From Rhodobacteraceae bacterium CCMM004 (lineage in GTDB: Bacteria > Pseudomonadota > Alphaproteobacteria > Rhodobacterales > Rhodobacteraceae), in NCBI GenBank assembly GCA_004005435.1, contig RZWH01000004.1, forward strand, positions 344,756-408,755: 64,000 nt of DNA, given 5' to 3'. Below, in pieces: positions 44,882 to 52,471 of this stretch. Position 1 is the stretch's first letter; each line of letters opens with the position of its first letter. Under the pieces are notes generated by a model. The model made no database searches and was not told the origin of the DNA. It worked only from the letters and a program-made list of their open reading frames with translations. Made by a program: the position numbers and the translations under genes.

Positions 44882-44899
44882 TTGTCTGACATATGACAA
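44882..44899. promoter_or_regulatory. Candidate FadR-type operator upstream of the Opp-type operon
   Basis: TTGTCTGACATATGACAA contains TTGTC and GACAA as outer inverted arms and an inner perfect TGTC-T-GACA palindrome. FadR-subfamily GntR regulators favour TNGTNNNACNA; the inner site differs from this by one base. It lies about 90 bases upstream of the binding-protein ATG, and on that strand TTGTCA could also act as a -35 element. The operon encodes its own FadR-type regulator. Confidence 0.5.
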
Positions 44900-44943
44900 A
44901 TCGTGCGGCGGCACGTCGCGGCTGTCAAGCGCGGATGATCAGG

Positions 44944-46062
44944 TCAGTCGGGCAGGAGCGGGCAGGCCGTGGCGAGGTCGGCGTCCACCACGATCAGGTC
45001 GCCGACGGGGCCCCCGATCAGGTGCGCGCCGTCCTCCCACCGCATCGCGCTGCACGGGTTGGAGGTGGCCATGCGCAGCGCGGCCTCCAGCGGCACGCCC
45101 ACCTCGGCCACGGCATAGGCCACCGATTGGGCCATGGTGACATGCGCCCCGGCCAGCGACCCCTCGGCGTTGACCAGGCGGCCGCGGTCCAGCCGAATCT
45201 CGCCGCCATAGAGGGCAAAGCGGTCGGGTCCGCCCACGGTGGGCATGGCGTCCGAGACCATGACCATCCGGTGCGGCGCCGGCCGCGCGGCCACCGCGAT
45301 CCGCAGCATTTCGGGCGCCACGTGGATCCCGTCGAAGATCGCCGAGCAATGGGCGGTCGAGGTGATCGCGGCCCCCACCACGCCCGGCGCGCGGTTCTGC
45401 ATCTGGGACATGGCGTTGAAGAGGTGGGTGAACATCGACGCCCCCTCGGCCTCGGCCGCGCGCACCGCCTCGAGCGTCGCGTCGGAATGGCCGATAGAGA
45501 CGACCGCCCCCATGTCGACCAGGCGGGCGATCTGGCGCGGCTGCACCGCCTCGGGCGCCAGGGTGATCAGCACCGGCACGCCCCGGTCTCGGAGCCCCGC
45601 GACCACACCCAGCGTGCGGTCGTCCAGGGGGCGGATCCAGCGGGGGTCGTGGGTGCCTTTGCGAGCCAAAGCGATGTGCGGCCCCTCGATATGCAGGCCG
45701 CGGATGCCGTCGGTGCCGCAGGTCCGGGCGATGGCGTCGGCCGCGGCCTCCATCACCTCGGGGCTGTCGGTGATGACCGTTGGAAGGCAGGCGACGGTGC
45801 CCAGCGCGCGGTGCGCCCGGGCGATCGCCCGGGCGCCCTCGGCGGTCGGGTCGCGGTTGAACAGGACGCCGCCGCCGCCGTTGACTTGCAGATCGACATA
45901 GCCGCGGCTTAGGAGATGCCCGGCGTCGCGGGGCAACGCGTCGGGCGGCACCGCCTCCCGTCCGCAGACCGCGGCGATGCGGCCGTCCTCCACCGCGACG
46001 GCGGCGTCTGGGTGGAGAGTGTGGCCGTCGAACACATGCCTGGCGACGATCCAGTCGGTCAT
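44944..46062 (-). CDS. nagA: N-acetylglucosamine-6-phosphate deacetylase
   Basis: Removes acetate from GlcNAc-6-phosphate. 372 residues of the amidohydrolase fold. GYVDLQVNGGGGVLFN, GLHIEGPHIALARKGTHDPRWI (metal and substrate site, given as a region near residue 125), VSIGHSDATLEAV, MFTHLFNAMSQMQNRAPG, AIFDGIHVAPEMLR and MVSDAMPTVGG appear in family order. GGGGAGGTGC precedes the ATG. It lies 34 bases after the SIS-domain gene and forms a nag operon with it. The Opp-type operon begins about 150 bases downstream in the same direction, so read-through is possible. Confidence 0.94.
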   Translation of the reverse strand: MTDWIVARHVFDGHTLHPDAAVAVEDGRIAAVCGREAVPPDALPRDAGHLLSRGYVDLQVNGGGGVLFNRDPTAEGARAIARAHRALGTVACLPTVITDSPEVMEAAADAIARTCGTDGIRGLHIEGPHIALARKGTHDPRWIRPLDDRTLGVVAGLRDRGVPVLITLAPEAVQPRQIARLVDMGAVVSIGHSDATLEAVRAAEAEGASMFTHLFNAMSQMQNRAPGVVGAAITSTAHCSAIFDGIHVAPEMLRIAVAARPAPHRMVMVSDAMPTVGGPDRFALYGGEIRLDRGRLVNAEGSLAGAHVTMAQSVAYAVAEVGVPLEAALRMATSNPCSAMRWEDGAHLIGGPVGDLIVVDADLATACPLLPD

Positions 46063-46096
46063 CGCCGCACCTCCCCGTCCCATGCCGTCGACTGGG

Positions 46097-47104
46097 TCAT
46101 AGCGTCCGCGTTACCTTGGCCAGCGTGTCCGGCGCGTCGGGGTCGAAGCCCAGCGCCAAAGCGGTCTCCAGGATCGCGGGATAGAGGGCGTTCAGCAGCA
46201 GTGCGGCCGCCGCTGGAGGGGCGAGGTCGCCCGACCCCAGATCGCGCGCACGCAGGCGCAGGACATCGCTGCCTTCCTCGCGGAACCGGGCCTCGGCCGC
46301 GTCGAGGCTCGCCTGGGTTTCTGGGCTGCCGGTGTCCAGCAGCAGGGCAAAGAGCGGACGGGTCGTCAGTTGCAGCGGCCCGTGCAGCACCTCGGACGCC
46401 GAGTAGGCCTCGGCATGGAGCGCGCAGGTCTCCTTGAGCTTCAGCGCGACCTCCTGGGCCGCGCCATATCCTGCGCCGCGGCCGATGACGTAGACGTGCT
46501 GGGCCCGCAGGAGTGCCGCGCGCAGAGTGGGGTCAGGCCGGAGCGGCCCGCCCAGGTCGGCAAAGATCGCCGCCGCCGAGGCGCAGGTCCGGGCATAGCC
46601 GGGGTCCATCGCGGCGAGGAGCGCCATGCCCGCCGCCACCGACCCGATGACCGATTTCGTCGCCGGAACGGCCCGCTCGGGTCCGGCGCCCACCGGCACC
46701 ACGCAGTCCGCCTCGGCCGCCAGGGGCGATCCGTCGGCGTTGATCAGGGCGGTGACATGGGCACCGTGGGCCCGCGCTCCCGCCGCGGCGCGCACCAGGT
46801 CGTCGCTGCCGCCCGACTGGGAGATCACCAGGAGATGCGCGCCGGACATCCGCACCCCGCCCATGAGGCTGAAGACCGAGGGCGGCAGGCTGGTGACCGG
46901 AATCCCCAGGACCGCCATGTACTCGTACCAAAGCATACAGGCCGCGGCGTCGGAGCTTCCCCGCGCCACGGTATAGATGCTCTGCGGCATCGACGGGGGC
47001 GGGGGCACGTCCTGAACCGCGCTGCGGACAAAGACAGCCGCCGCCTCGGCCGCCTCGCGGCGCATGAGGGCGCCAGGCGCCTTGCCGTTCGGGTCGTCGT
47101 TCAT
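46097..47104 (-). CDS. SIS-domain glucosamine-6-phosphate deaminase (NagB-II type)
   Basis: 335 residues with two sugar-isomerase (SIS) domains, resembling the C-terminal half of GlmS without the glutaminase part. TVARGSSDAAACMLWYEY, VISQSGGSDDLV, VPATKSVIGSVAAG, VYVIGRGAGYGAAQEVALKLKETC and HAEAYSASEVLHGPLQL are visible. In nag loci of many proteobacteria this type replaces the classical NagB and turns GlcN-6-P into fructose-6-P and ammonia. A role as an aldose-ketose isomerase (AgaS type) is a second option. Start chosen at MNDDPNG; a longer frame reaches into the promoter region. Confidence 0.82.
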   Translation of the reverse strand: MNDDPNGKAPGALMRREAAEAAAVFVRSAVQDVPPPPSMPQSIYTVARGSSDAAACMLWYEYMAVLGIPVTSLPPSVFSLMGGVRMSGAHLLVISQSGGSDDLVRAAAGARAHGAHVTALINADGSPLAAEADCVVPVGAGPERAVPATKSVIGSVAAGMALLAAMDPGYARTCASAAAIFADLGGPLRPDPTLRAALLRAQHVYVIGRGAGYGAAQEVALKLKETCALHAEAYSASEVLHGPLQLTTRPLFALLLDTGSPETQASLDAAEARFREEGSDVLRLRARDLGSGDLAPPAAAALLLNALYPAILETALALGFDPDAPDTLAKVTRTL

Positions 47105-47270
47105 CCGCCGTTCCGCCGTTCCCGCCCTTAGGATGGGCAAAAGAATACCTATCTGAGTGCCAGATGCTACCTTTGACATCAAACAATTGCTTCCGCCAGA
47201 GCGCCCGCAAGTTTTCCCTTTATACAGGTCGAATTTGTGAAAAGGTGGTATTGAATCTTAGGAATTGGTT
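47105..47270. promoter_or_regulatory. Divergent nag promoter region
   Basis: 166 bases between the SIS gene and the GntR gene, less GC-rich than the flanks. AATACC (47144-47149) and GGTATT (47247-47252) are inverted copies near the two gene starts, and could be half-sites bound by the adjacent GntR regulator to control both directions. Weak evidence; no clear -10/-35 pairs could be fixed. Confidence 0.35.
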
Positions 47271-48047
47271 ATGTCCACGCCCATCGCCGACTTTCCCGCC
47301 TTCCTGGCGCCATCGGCATGGTATGCCGCCCACGCCGGGGCGCGCTATCTGCAACTGGCCGACCATGTTCATGCGGCCATCGAGACCGGGCGCCTGCCGC
47401 CGGGGCAGCAACTCCCCCCCGAACGCGACATCGCCCGGCTCGCGGGCGTGTCGCGGGTCACGGTGCGCAAGGCGATGTCGGTCCTGGCCGAGCGAAACGC
47501 GGTGCAACAGAGGCAGGGGGCGGGGTCCTTTGTGCGCGTCGACGTGGGCGCGCCCCGGCTGGATCAGACTTTGTCGGCGCTCACCTCGTTCACCGAATAC
47601 ATGGAGCAGCGGGGGCTGAGCTCGGCCTCGCGCGTCCTGCTCGCCGGGGTCTTCGCGCCCACGCCCGAAGAGAGCCTGACCCTGGGCCTGGGCGGCACCG
47701 ACCGGGTGGCGCGGCTGCGCCGCCTGCGTTTTGCCGACGACGCGCCTCTGGCGATCGAGCTGAGCTCGCTGCCCCTCGACATCCTGCCGGATCCGGGCGT
47801 GGTGTCGCAGTCGCTCTATGCCTATCTGAAACGTTTCGGGCGGGCGCCGGTGCGGGCGATCCAGCGCCTCACGGCGACCGAGTTGGGGCCGACCGACGCC
47901 GATCTCATGGATCTGCCCGCCGGGCGCGCGGTGCTGACGATCGAGCGCACGGGCTATCTGGCCAACGGTCGGCCCATCGAGTGGACCCGGGGCGTCTATC
48001 GCAGCGACGTCTACAACTTCGTGGCCGAGCTGCGCCTGTCGCCCTAG
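47271..48047 (+). CDS. GntR-family (HutC/UTRA) regulator, NagR-like
   Basis: 258 residues. The GntR winged helix is at about 30-95: LADHVHAAIETGRLPPGQQLPPERDIARLAGVSRVTVRKAMSVLAE (parts), then QRQGAGSFV. The UTRA ligand domain follows: GGTDRVARLRRLRFADDAPLAIELSSLP, AGRAVLTIERTGYLANGRPIEWTRGVYRSD. This is the NagR/DasR-like layout, whose members sense GlcNAc-6-P or GlcN-6-P. Divergent from the SIS-nagA operon, the usual position of a local repressor. AGGA lies 7 bases before the ATG; an in-frame TTG two codons earlier is possible. Confidence 0.87.
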   Translation: MSTPIADFPAFLAPSAWYAAHAGARYLQLADHVHAAIETGRLPPGQQLPPERDIARLAGVSRVTVRKAMSVLAERNAVQQRQGAGSFVRVDVGAPRLDQTLSALTSFTEYMEQRGLSSASRVLLAGVFAPTPEESLTLGLGGTDRVARLRRLRFADDAPLAIELSSLPLDILPDPGVVSQSLYAYLKRFGRAPVRAIQRLTATELGPTDADLMDLPAGRAVLTIERTGYLANGRPIEWTRGVYRSDVYNFVAELRLSP

Positions 48048-48085
48048 CCCGCGGGTCGCACACAGCCATGCGGAGGCCTGGGGCA

Positions 48086-48108
48086 TATCCGACCGAAGTG
48101 GTTGGATA
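48086..48108. promoter_or_regulatory. Inverted repeat upstream of the iron permease gene
   Basis: TATCCGACC and GGTTGGATA flank a 5-base centre (GAAGT). Eight of nine positions are Watson-Crick pairs and the ninth is G-T. It lies about 47 bases before the permease start codon and 39 bases after the nagR stop. It may be an operator for the iron permease or a terminator-like stem for nagR; no T-run is present. Confidence 0.4.
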
Positions 48109-48154
48109 CGGCCGCGCGCTCGCCTAAAAGAACTGCAATCACCGCGGGGCCCCT

Positions 48155-49777
48155 ATGCGCAGCTTGTCCACCACCTTTCTCTATGCCGCGGCGCTGGCGA
48201 TCCTGGCGATCTGTCTGTTTCCGCTGGTATCGGTGGTGGCGGCGTCGCTGACCGGGGTGTCCTCTTCGGTCTGGGGGCTGATCGAGACTGTGTTGCCGGG
48301 CTACGCGTTGAACACTGCGGGGCTGGTGATCTGCACTGGGATCGGCGCTCTGATCATCGGGGTGTCCACCGCGTGGCTCGTCACCATGACCCGGTTCCCA
48401 GGGCGGCGGATTCTGGAGATCGGGCTGGTCCTGCCTTTTGCCTTTCCCGCCTATGTCCTCGCCTACGCCTATACCCATCTGCTGGACCACCCCGGGATTG
48501 TGCAGTCGACGCTGAGGTCCACCTTCGACTGGGGGCCGCGGGACTATTGGTTTCCCGAGATCCGCTCCTTCGGCGGGGCGGCGGCGATGCTGATCCTGGT
48601 GCTCTATCCTTACGTCTATCTCTTGGCGCGGGCGTCCTTCGTCAGTCAGAGCAATGCCCAGTTCATCGCCGCCCGCACCCTGGGACGGGGCCCCTGGCGC
48701 ACGTTCCTGACCGTGTCGCTGCCGATGACACGCACCGCCGCGCTGGGCGGCGCCCTGCTCGTGGCGATGGAGACCATCGCGGACTTCGGCACGGTGGCGT
48801 TCTTCGGCGTGCCGACCTTTGCGACGGGGATCTATCAGAGCTGGTTCTCCATGGGCGACCGGGCGGCGGCGGCGCAGCTGTCGCTGTGCCTTCTCAGCTT
48901 TGCTGTCCTCCTGGCGGTGCTGGAGCGGGTGACGCGGAACACCGACATCCTGAGCCACGGGAAAAAGCGCGAGGTGATGGCGCGATTCGAGCTCAAGGGC
49001 CCGGCCGCCGCGGGAGCGATCGCGGTGTGCGGTCTGCCTGTCGTCCTGGGCGCGGTGCTGCCTGCCGGGGCGCTTTTGGCCATGGCCACGCGGTCCGAGC
49101 AGAACCTGCTGAGCGCGCGATATCTCGATTTTGCCCAGAATTCGGCCCTGTTGGCCGGGGTGGGCGCGGCTCTGACCGTCGCGGCGGCGATTGCGCTGGC
49201 CGGGGCCCGGCGCGCGCGGCCCAGCCCTGTGACCCGCTCGGCGCTCCAGGCGGCGCGGCTGGGCTATGCGGTGCCTGGGGGCGTGATCGCGGTGGGCCTG
49301 ATGGTGCCCGCCGCCGCGTTCGACAACGCGTTCGACGCGATGATGCGCGAGACCTTCGGCATCTCCACCGGCCTGTTGATCACCGGGTCCATCGCGCTGC
49401 TGGTCGCGGCCTACATGACGCGGTTTCTGGCGGCGGCCATCGCCGCGCACGAGGGCGGCGAGGCGTCGGTCAGCCCCAACATGGACCACGCCGCGCGGGT
49501 GCTGGGATCGTCGCCGCTCAGCGCCATCGTGCGGGTGCACGCGCCGCTCCTGGCACCCAGCCTGCTGACCGCCACGCTCATCGTCTTCGTCGACATCATG
49601 AAGGAGCTGCCGGCGACGTTGATCCTGCGGCCGTTCAATTTCGACACGCTGGCGGTGCAGGCGTTCCGCCTGGCCTCGGACGAGCGGTTGACCGGGGCGG
49701 CGGTGCCGAGCCTCGTGATCGCCGGGATCGGCCTGATCCCCACCATTCTGCTCTGCCGTCGCATCGGGCGGGAGTGA
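48155..49777 (+). CDS. Ferric iron ABC transporter permease (FbpB/AfuB-like)
   Basis: 540 residues and about twelve membrane segments: a fused double permease as in FbpB. Two binding-protein-dependent transport motifs are seen: QFIAARTLGRGPWRTFLTVSLPMTR (first half) and HAARVLGSSPLSAIVRVHAPLL (second half). LPFAFPAYVLAYAYTHLL and DFGTVAFFGVPTFATGIYQSWF are typical of iron permeases. Convergent with an iron-binding-protein gene just downstream, which should be its partner. No ATP-binding subunit is near either gene, so it must be encoded elsewhere or shared. Confidence 0.88.
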   Translation: MRSLSTTFLYAAALAILAICLFPLVSVVAASLTGVSSSVWGLIETVLPGYALNTAGLVICTGIGALIIGVSTAWLVTMTRFPGRRILEIGLVLPFAFPAYVLAYAYTHLLDHPGIVQSTLRSTFDWGPRDYWFPEIRSFGGAAAMLILVLYPYVYLLARASFVSQSNAQFIAARTLGRGPWRTFLTVSLPMTRTAALGGALLVAMETIADFGTVAFFGVPTFATGIYQSWFSMGDRAAAAQLSLCLLSFAVLLAVLERVTRNTDILSHGKKREVMARFELKGPAAAGAIAVCGLPVVLGAVLPAGALLAMATRSEQNLLSARYLDFAQNSALLAGVGAALTVAAAIALAGARRARPSPVTRSALQAARLGYAVPGGVIAVGLMVPAAAFDNAFDAMMRETFGISTGLLITGSIALLVAAYMTRFLAAAIAAHEGGEASVSPNMDHAARVLGSSPLSAIVRVHAPLLAPSLLTATLIVFVDIMKELPATLILRPFNFDTLAVQAFRLASDERLTGAAVPSLVIAGIGLIPTILLCRRIGRE

Positions 49778-49810
49778 CGACGGAGCCACCCGGCACCGCG
49801 CCAATTGAAA

Positions 49811-49845
49811 GCGCCGCCCCGCGGGGTGCGGGACGGCGCCGTTTT
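49811..49845 (+). terminator. Terminator between the iron permease and binding-protein genes
   Basis: GCGCCGCCCCGC (49811-49822) pairs with GCGGGACGGCGC (49828-49839), one C-A mismatch, with a GGGGT loop, then CGTTTT. On the other strand the same stem is followed by TTTCAATTGG, so it can serve both convergent genes. Confidence 0.75.
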
Positions 49846-49873
49846 GCCTGTATGCTGCCGGGTTAGGGCAGAA

Positions 49874-50896
49874 TCACTCCCACCCGACTTCGTTGAAGAT
49901 CTGCTGGGCCAGGGGCACGTTCTTGGCCACCTGGGAGAGGTCCACGTCATCGGGCTTGAAGAACCCGAGCTTGGCCACCGAGGGGCTGAGCGCGACGCCC
50001 GGCACCGCGGGATACTCGTCGTTGCCGGCGGAGAAATACTCCTGCGCCTGGTCCGAGGCGAGGTATTCGAGGAAGCGCACGGCGTTGTCGCGGTTCGGGG
50101 CGTTGGCCGCGACGCCGCCGCCCGACAGGTTCATGTGCGCGCCAAAGCTGTCCTGGTTCGGGAACACCCAGCCGATGCCGTCGATGCTGTCGGACAGGCC
50201 GTCCACCTCTTTGCGGATCGCGCGGCCAAAGTAGTAGGTGTTCGACATGGCGATGTCGCATTCGCCCGACACGATGCCGCGGAGCTGATCGGTGTCGCCG
50301 CCCTGGGGGTCGCGGGCAAAGTTGTTCTTGACGCCCTCGGCCCAATCGCGCGCGGCCTCTTCGCCCAGATGCTCGATCATCGCGGCGAGGATCGTCTGAC
50401 TGTAGACGTTGGTGGACGAGCGGATGCAGACCGTGCCCTCATAGGCGGGATCGGCCAGCGCCTCGTAGGTCTGCGGCGGATCGGTCACGTCTTCCTTGTC
50501 GTAAAACAGGATGCGCGCCCGCTGGGAAAAGCCGAACCACTGGTTGTCGGCGTCCTGGAGATAGCCGGGGATACGCGCCTCCAGAATGTCGCTCTCGACC
50601 GATTGCAGGACGCCCGCATCCTTGGCCCGCTCCAGCCGCGACGTGTCGACGGTCAGGAGAACGTCGGCGGGGCTGTTGGCGCCCTCGGCCACCATCCGCT
50701 GGATCAGCTCGTCGGCGTTGCCCTCGATCCGGTTGATGGTGATCCCGGTCATTTCCTCGAAGTCGCTGTAGAGCCGCTCGTCGGTGTCGTAGTGGCGCGA
50801 GGAGTAGAGGTTCAACTCTCCCTCGGCGTAGGCGAGGGCGCTGGTGGTCAGCACAGCGCCCGCGGCGACGGAGAAGACAGTCGGAAATCGCGGCAT
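49874..50896 (-). CDS. Ferric iron periplasmic binding protein (FbpA/AfuA-like)
   Basis: 340 residues. Signal peptide RFPTVFSVAAGAVLTTSALAYA with cleavage near residue 24, so periplasmic. GELNLYSSRHYDTDERLYSDFEEMTGI is the usual N-terminal strand with a metal-ligand Tyr. Near residue 220 the sequence NTYYFGRAI carries the paired tyrosines that bind ferric iron in this family. SSTNVYSQTILAAMIEHLGEEAA and GIVSGECDIAMSN also fit. GGGAGACCCCC precedes the ATG. Monocistronic, facing the permease gene. About 80 bases separate its start from the ugd stop; no clear iron box was found there. Confidence 0.9.
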   Translation of the reverse strand: MPRFPTVFSVAAGAVLTTSALAYAEGELNLYSSRHYDTDERLYSDFEEMTGITINRIEGNADELIQRMVAEGANSPADVLLTVDTSRLERAKDAGVLQSVESDILEARIPGYLQDADNQWFGFSQRARILFYDKEDVTDPPQTYEALADPAYEGTVCIRSSTNVYSQTILAAMIEHLGEEAARDWAEGVKNNFARDPQGGDTDQLRGIVSGECDIAMSNTYYFGRAIRKEVDGLSDSIDGIGWVFPNQDSFGAHMNLSGGGVAANAPNRDNAVRFLEYLASDQAQEYFSAGNDEYPAVPGVALSPSVAKLGFFKPDDVDLSQVAKNVPLAQQIFNEVGWE

Positions 50897-50977
50897 GGGG
50901 GTCTCCCTTGGTGAACTTGACTGTTTTGATCGGATACCAGCTTGGGTCCCGTCGTCAAGGAAAACCGATGGAATTTG

Positions 50978-52300
50978 TCAGGAATTGACCGCGTCGATCC
51001 GTCCCACCGAGACATAGGCCTCGAACCCGGCCCGGAGGACGTCGTCGGGGGCATAAACGTTGCGCAGGTCGGCCAGGCGGGGGGTGGCCATCGCCGCGGC
51101 CATGCGGGCGAGGTCGAGGCCGCGGAACTCGTTCCACTCCGTGAGAATGACCAGGAGGTCGGCGTCGCGCGCGGCATCGTAGGGATCGTCGCACCACGTC
51201 ACGCCGGGGAGCGATGCCACCCCCTCGCGCCGCCCCTGGGGGTCGCTGACCCGGACTTGCGCGCCGCCGCCGATCAGGGCGGGCACGATGGTCAGGCTCG
51301 GCGCCTCGCGCATGTCGTCGGTGTTGGGTTTGAACGTCACGCCCAGCACCGCCACCTTCTTACCGGCAAAGCTGTCGCCGCAGAGGGCCTGAAGCTTGTC
51401 GATCATCCGGCGCTTGGTCTCGTCGTTGACCTTGATCACCGTTTCGGTGATCTGCATCGGTGTGGCGTTCTCCTGCCCGATCCGGGCCAGGGCGCGGGTG
51501 TCCTTGGGAAAGCAAGAGCCGCCATAGCCGGGCCCGGCATGGAGGAACTTGTTGCCGATGCGCCCGTCCAGCCCCATGCCGCGCGCCACGTCCTTGACGT
51601 CCGCGCCCACCCGTTCGCAGAGCGCCGCGATCTCGTTGATGAACGAGATCTTGGTGGCGAGAAAGGCGTTGGCAGCGTATTTGATCAGCTCGGCCGACTC
51701 CAGGTCGGTCATCAGGATCGGGAACTCGCGCAGGAACAGCGGGCGGTAGATCTCGGCCATGACGGCGCGGGCGCGGTCGGTCTCGGCGCCGACCACCACA
51801 CGGTCGGGGCGCATGAAGTCGTCGATGGCCGCGCCCTCGCGGAGGAACTCGGGGTTCGAGGCGATGTCGAAGTCGAGGTCGGGATTGGCCGCAGCCAGCG
51901 CCTCGGCCACCTTGCGGTTGGTGCCCACGGGAACGGTGGATTTGGTTACCACAACGACCCCATCGTCGGCGGCGCGGGCGATCGCGTCGGCGGCGGCCAT
52001 GACGTATTGCAGGTCGGCGTGGCCGTCGCCCCGGCGTGTGGGTGTTCCGACGGCAATGAACACCGCCTCGGCGCCCGCCAGCGCCTCGGCCAGATCGCCG
52101 GTAAAGCGCAGCCGCCCTGCGGCCACGTTACGCGCCATCAGCGCCTCCAGCCCGGGCTCATAGATCGGCACCTCTCCGGCGGTGAGGCGGGCGATCTTGG
52201 CCGGATCGGTGTCCACGCAGACCACGTCGTGGCCGAAGTCGGAAAAGCACACGCCCGACACCAGGCCCACATACCCCGTGCCGATCATCGCAATTCGCAT
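50978..52300 (-). CDS. ugd: UDP-glucose 6-dehydrogenase
   Basis: Oxidises UDP-glucose to UDP-glucuronate with two NAD, supplying acidic sugar for surface polysaccharide. 440 residues. NAD motif MRIAMIGTGYVGLVSGVCFSDFGH (first 24 residues), IYEPGLEAL, VFIAVGTPT, KSTVPVGTNRKV and ASNPEFLREGAAI. The catalytic Cys lies near residue 265 in HAGPGYGGSCFPKDT, and VLGVTFKPNTDDMREAPSL follows. GGGGCGGCC precedes the ATG. Divergent from the phosphomannomutase gene with a 171-base gap in which I see no clear regulatory element. Confidence 0.95.
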   Translation of the reverse strand: MRIAMIGTGYVGLVSGVCFSDFGHDVVCVDTDPAKIARLTAGEVPIYEPGLEALMARNVAAGRLRFTGDLAEALAGAEAVFIAVGTPTRRGDGHADLQYVMAAADAIARAADDGVVVVTKSTVPVGTNRKVAEALAAANPDLDFDIASNPEFLREGAAIDDFMRPDRVVVGAETDRARAVMAEIYRPLFLREFPILMTDLESAELIKYAANAFLATKISFINEIAALCERVGADVKDVARGMGLDGRIGNKFLHAGPGYGGSCFPKDTRALARIGQENATPMQITETVIKVNDETKRRMIDKLQALCGDSFAGKKVAVLGVTFKPNTDDMREAPSLTIVPALIGGGAQVRVSDPQGRREGVASLPGVTWCDDPYDAARDADLLVILTEWNEFRGLDLARMAAAMATPRLADLRNVYAPDDVLRAGFEAYVSVGRIDAVNS

Positions 52301-52471
52301 CTGGCCGCCCCTCCGTCGCACCGTCCCGGTTTGCCGCCGACTTGTCCCGGGCCGCCGCGGCGCGCGCAAGCGAAAATGCACTGCCTGTCGCGACGGGGCG
52401 CACGCGCGGTTCCCTTTGGACCTGGCTGGGCCTATGAGATCCCCCGACGCGGCGGACGGGAGCCCGGGAAC

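Noticed and set aside
46097..47104. A second glmS gene
   Set aside because: The SIS protein lacks the N-terminal glutaminase domain and Cys2. The real glmS is at 55314-57134.
52301..52471. Regulatory element or small gene in the ugd/phosphomannomutase gap
   Set aside because: I saw no convincing repeat, promoter pair or short coding frame with a ribosome binding site.
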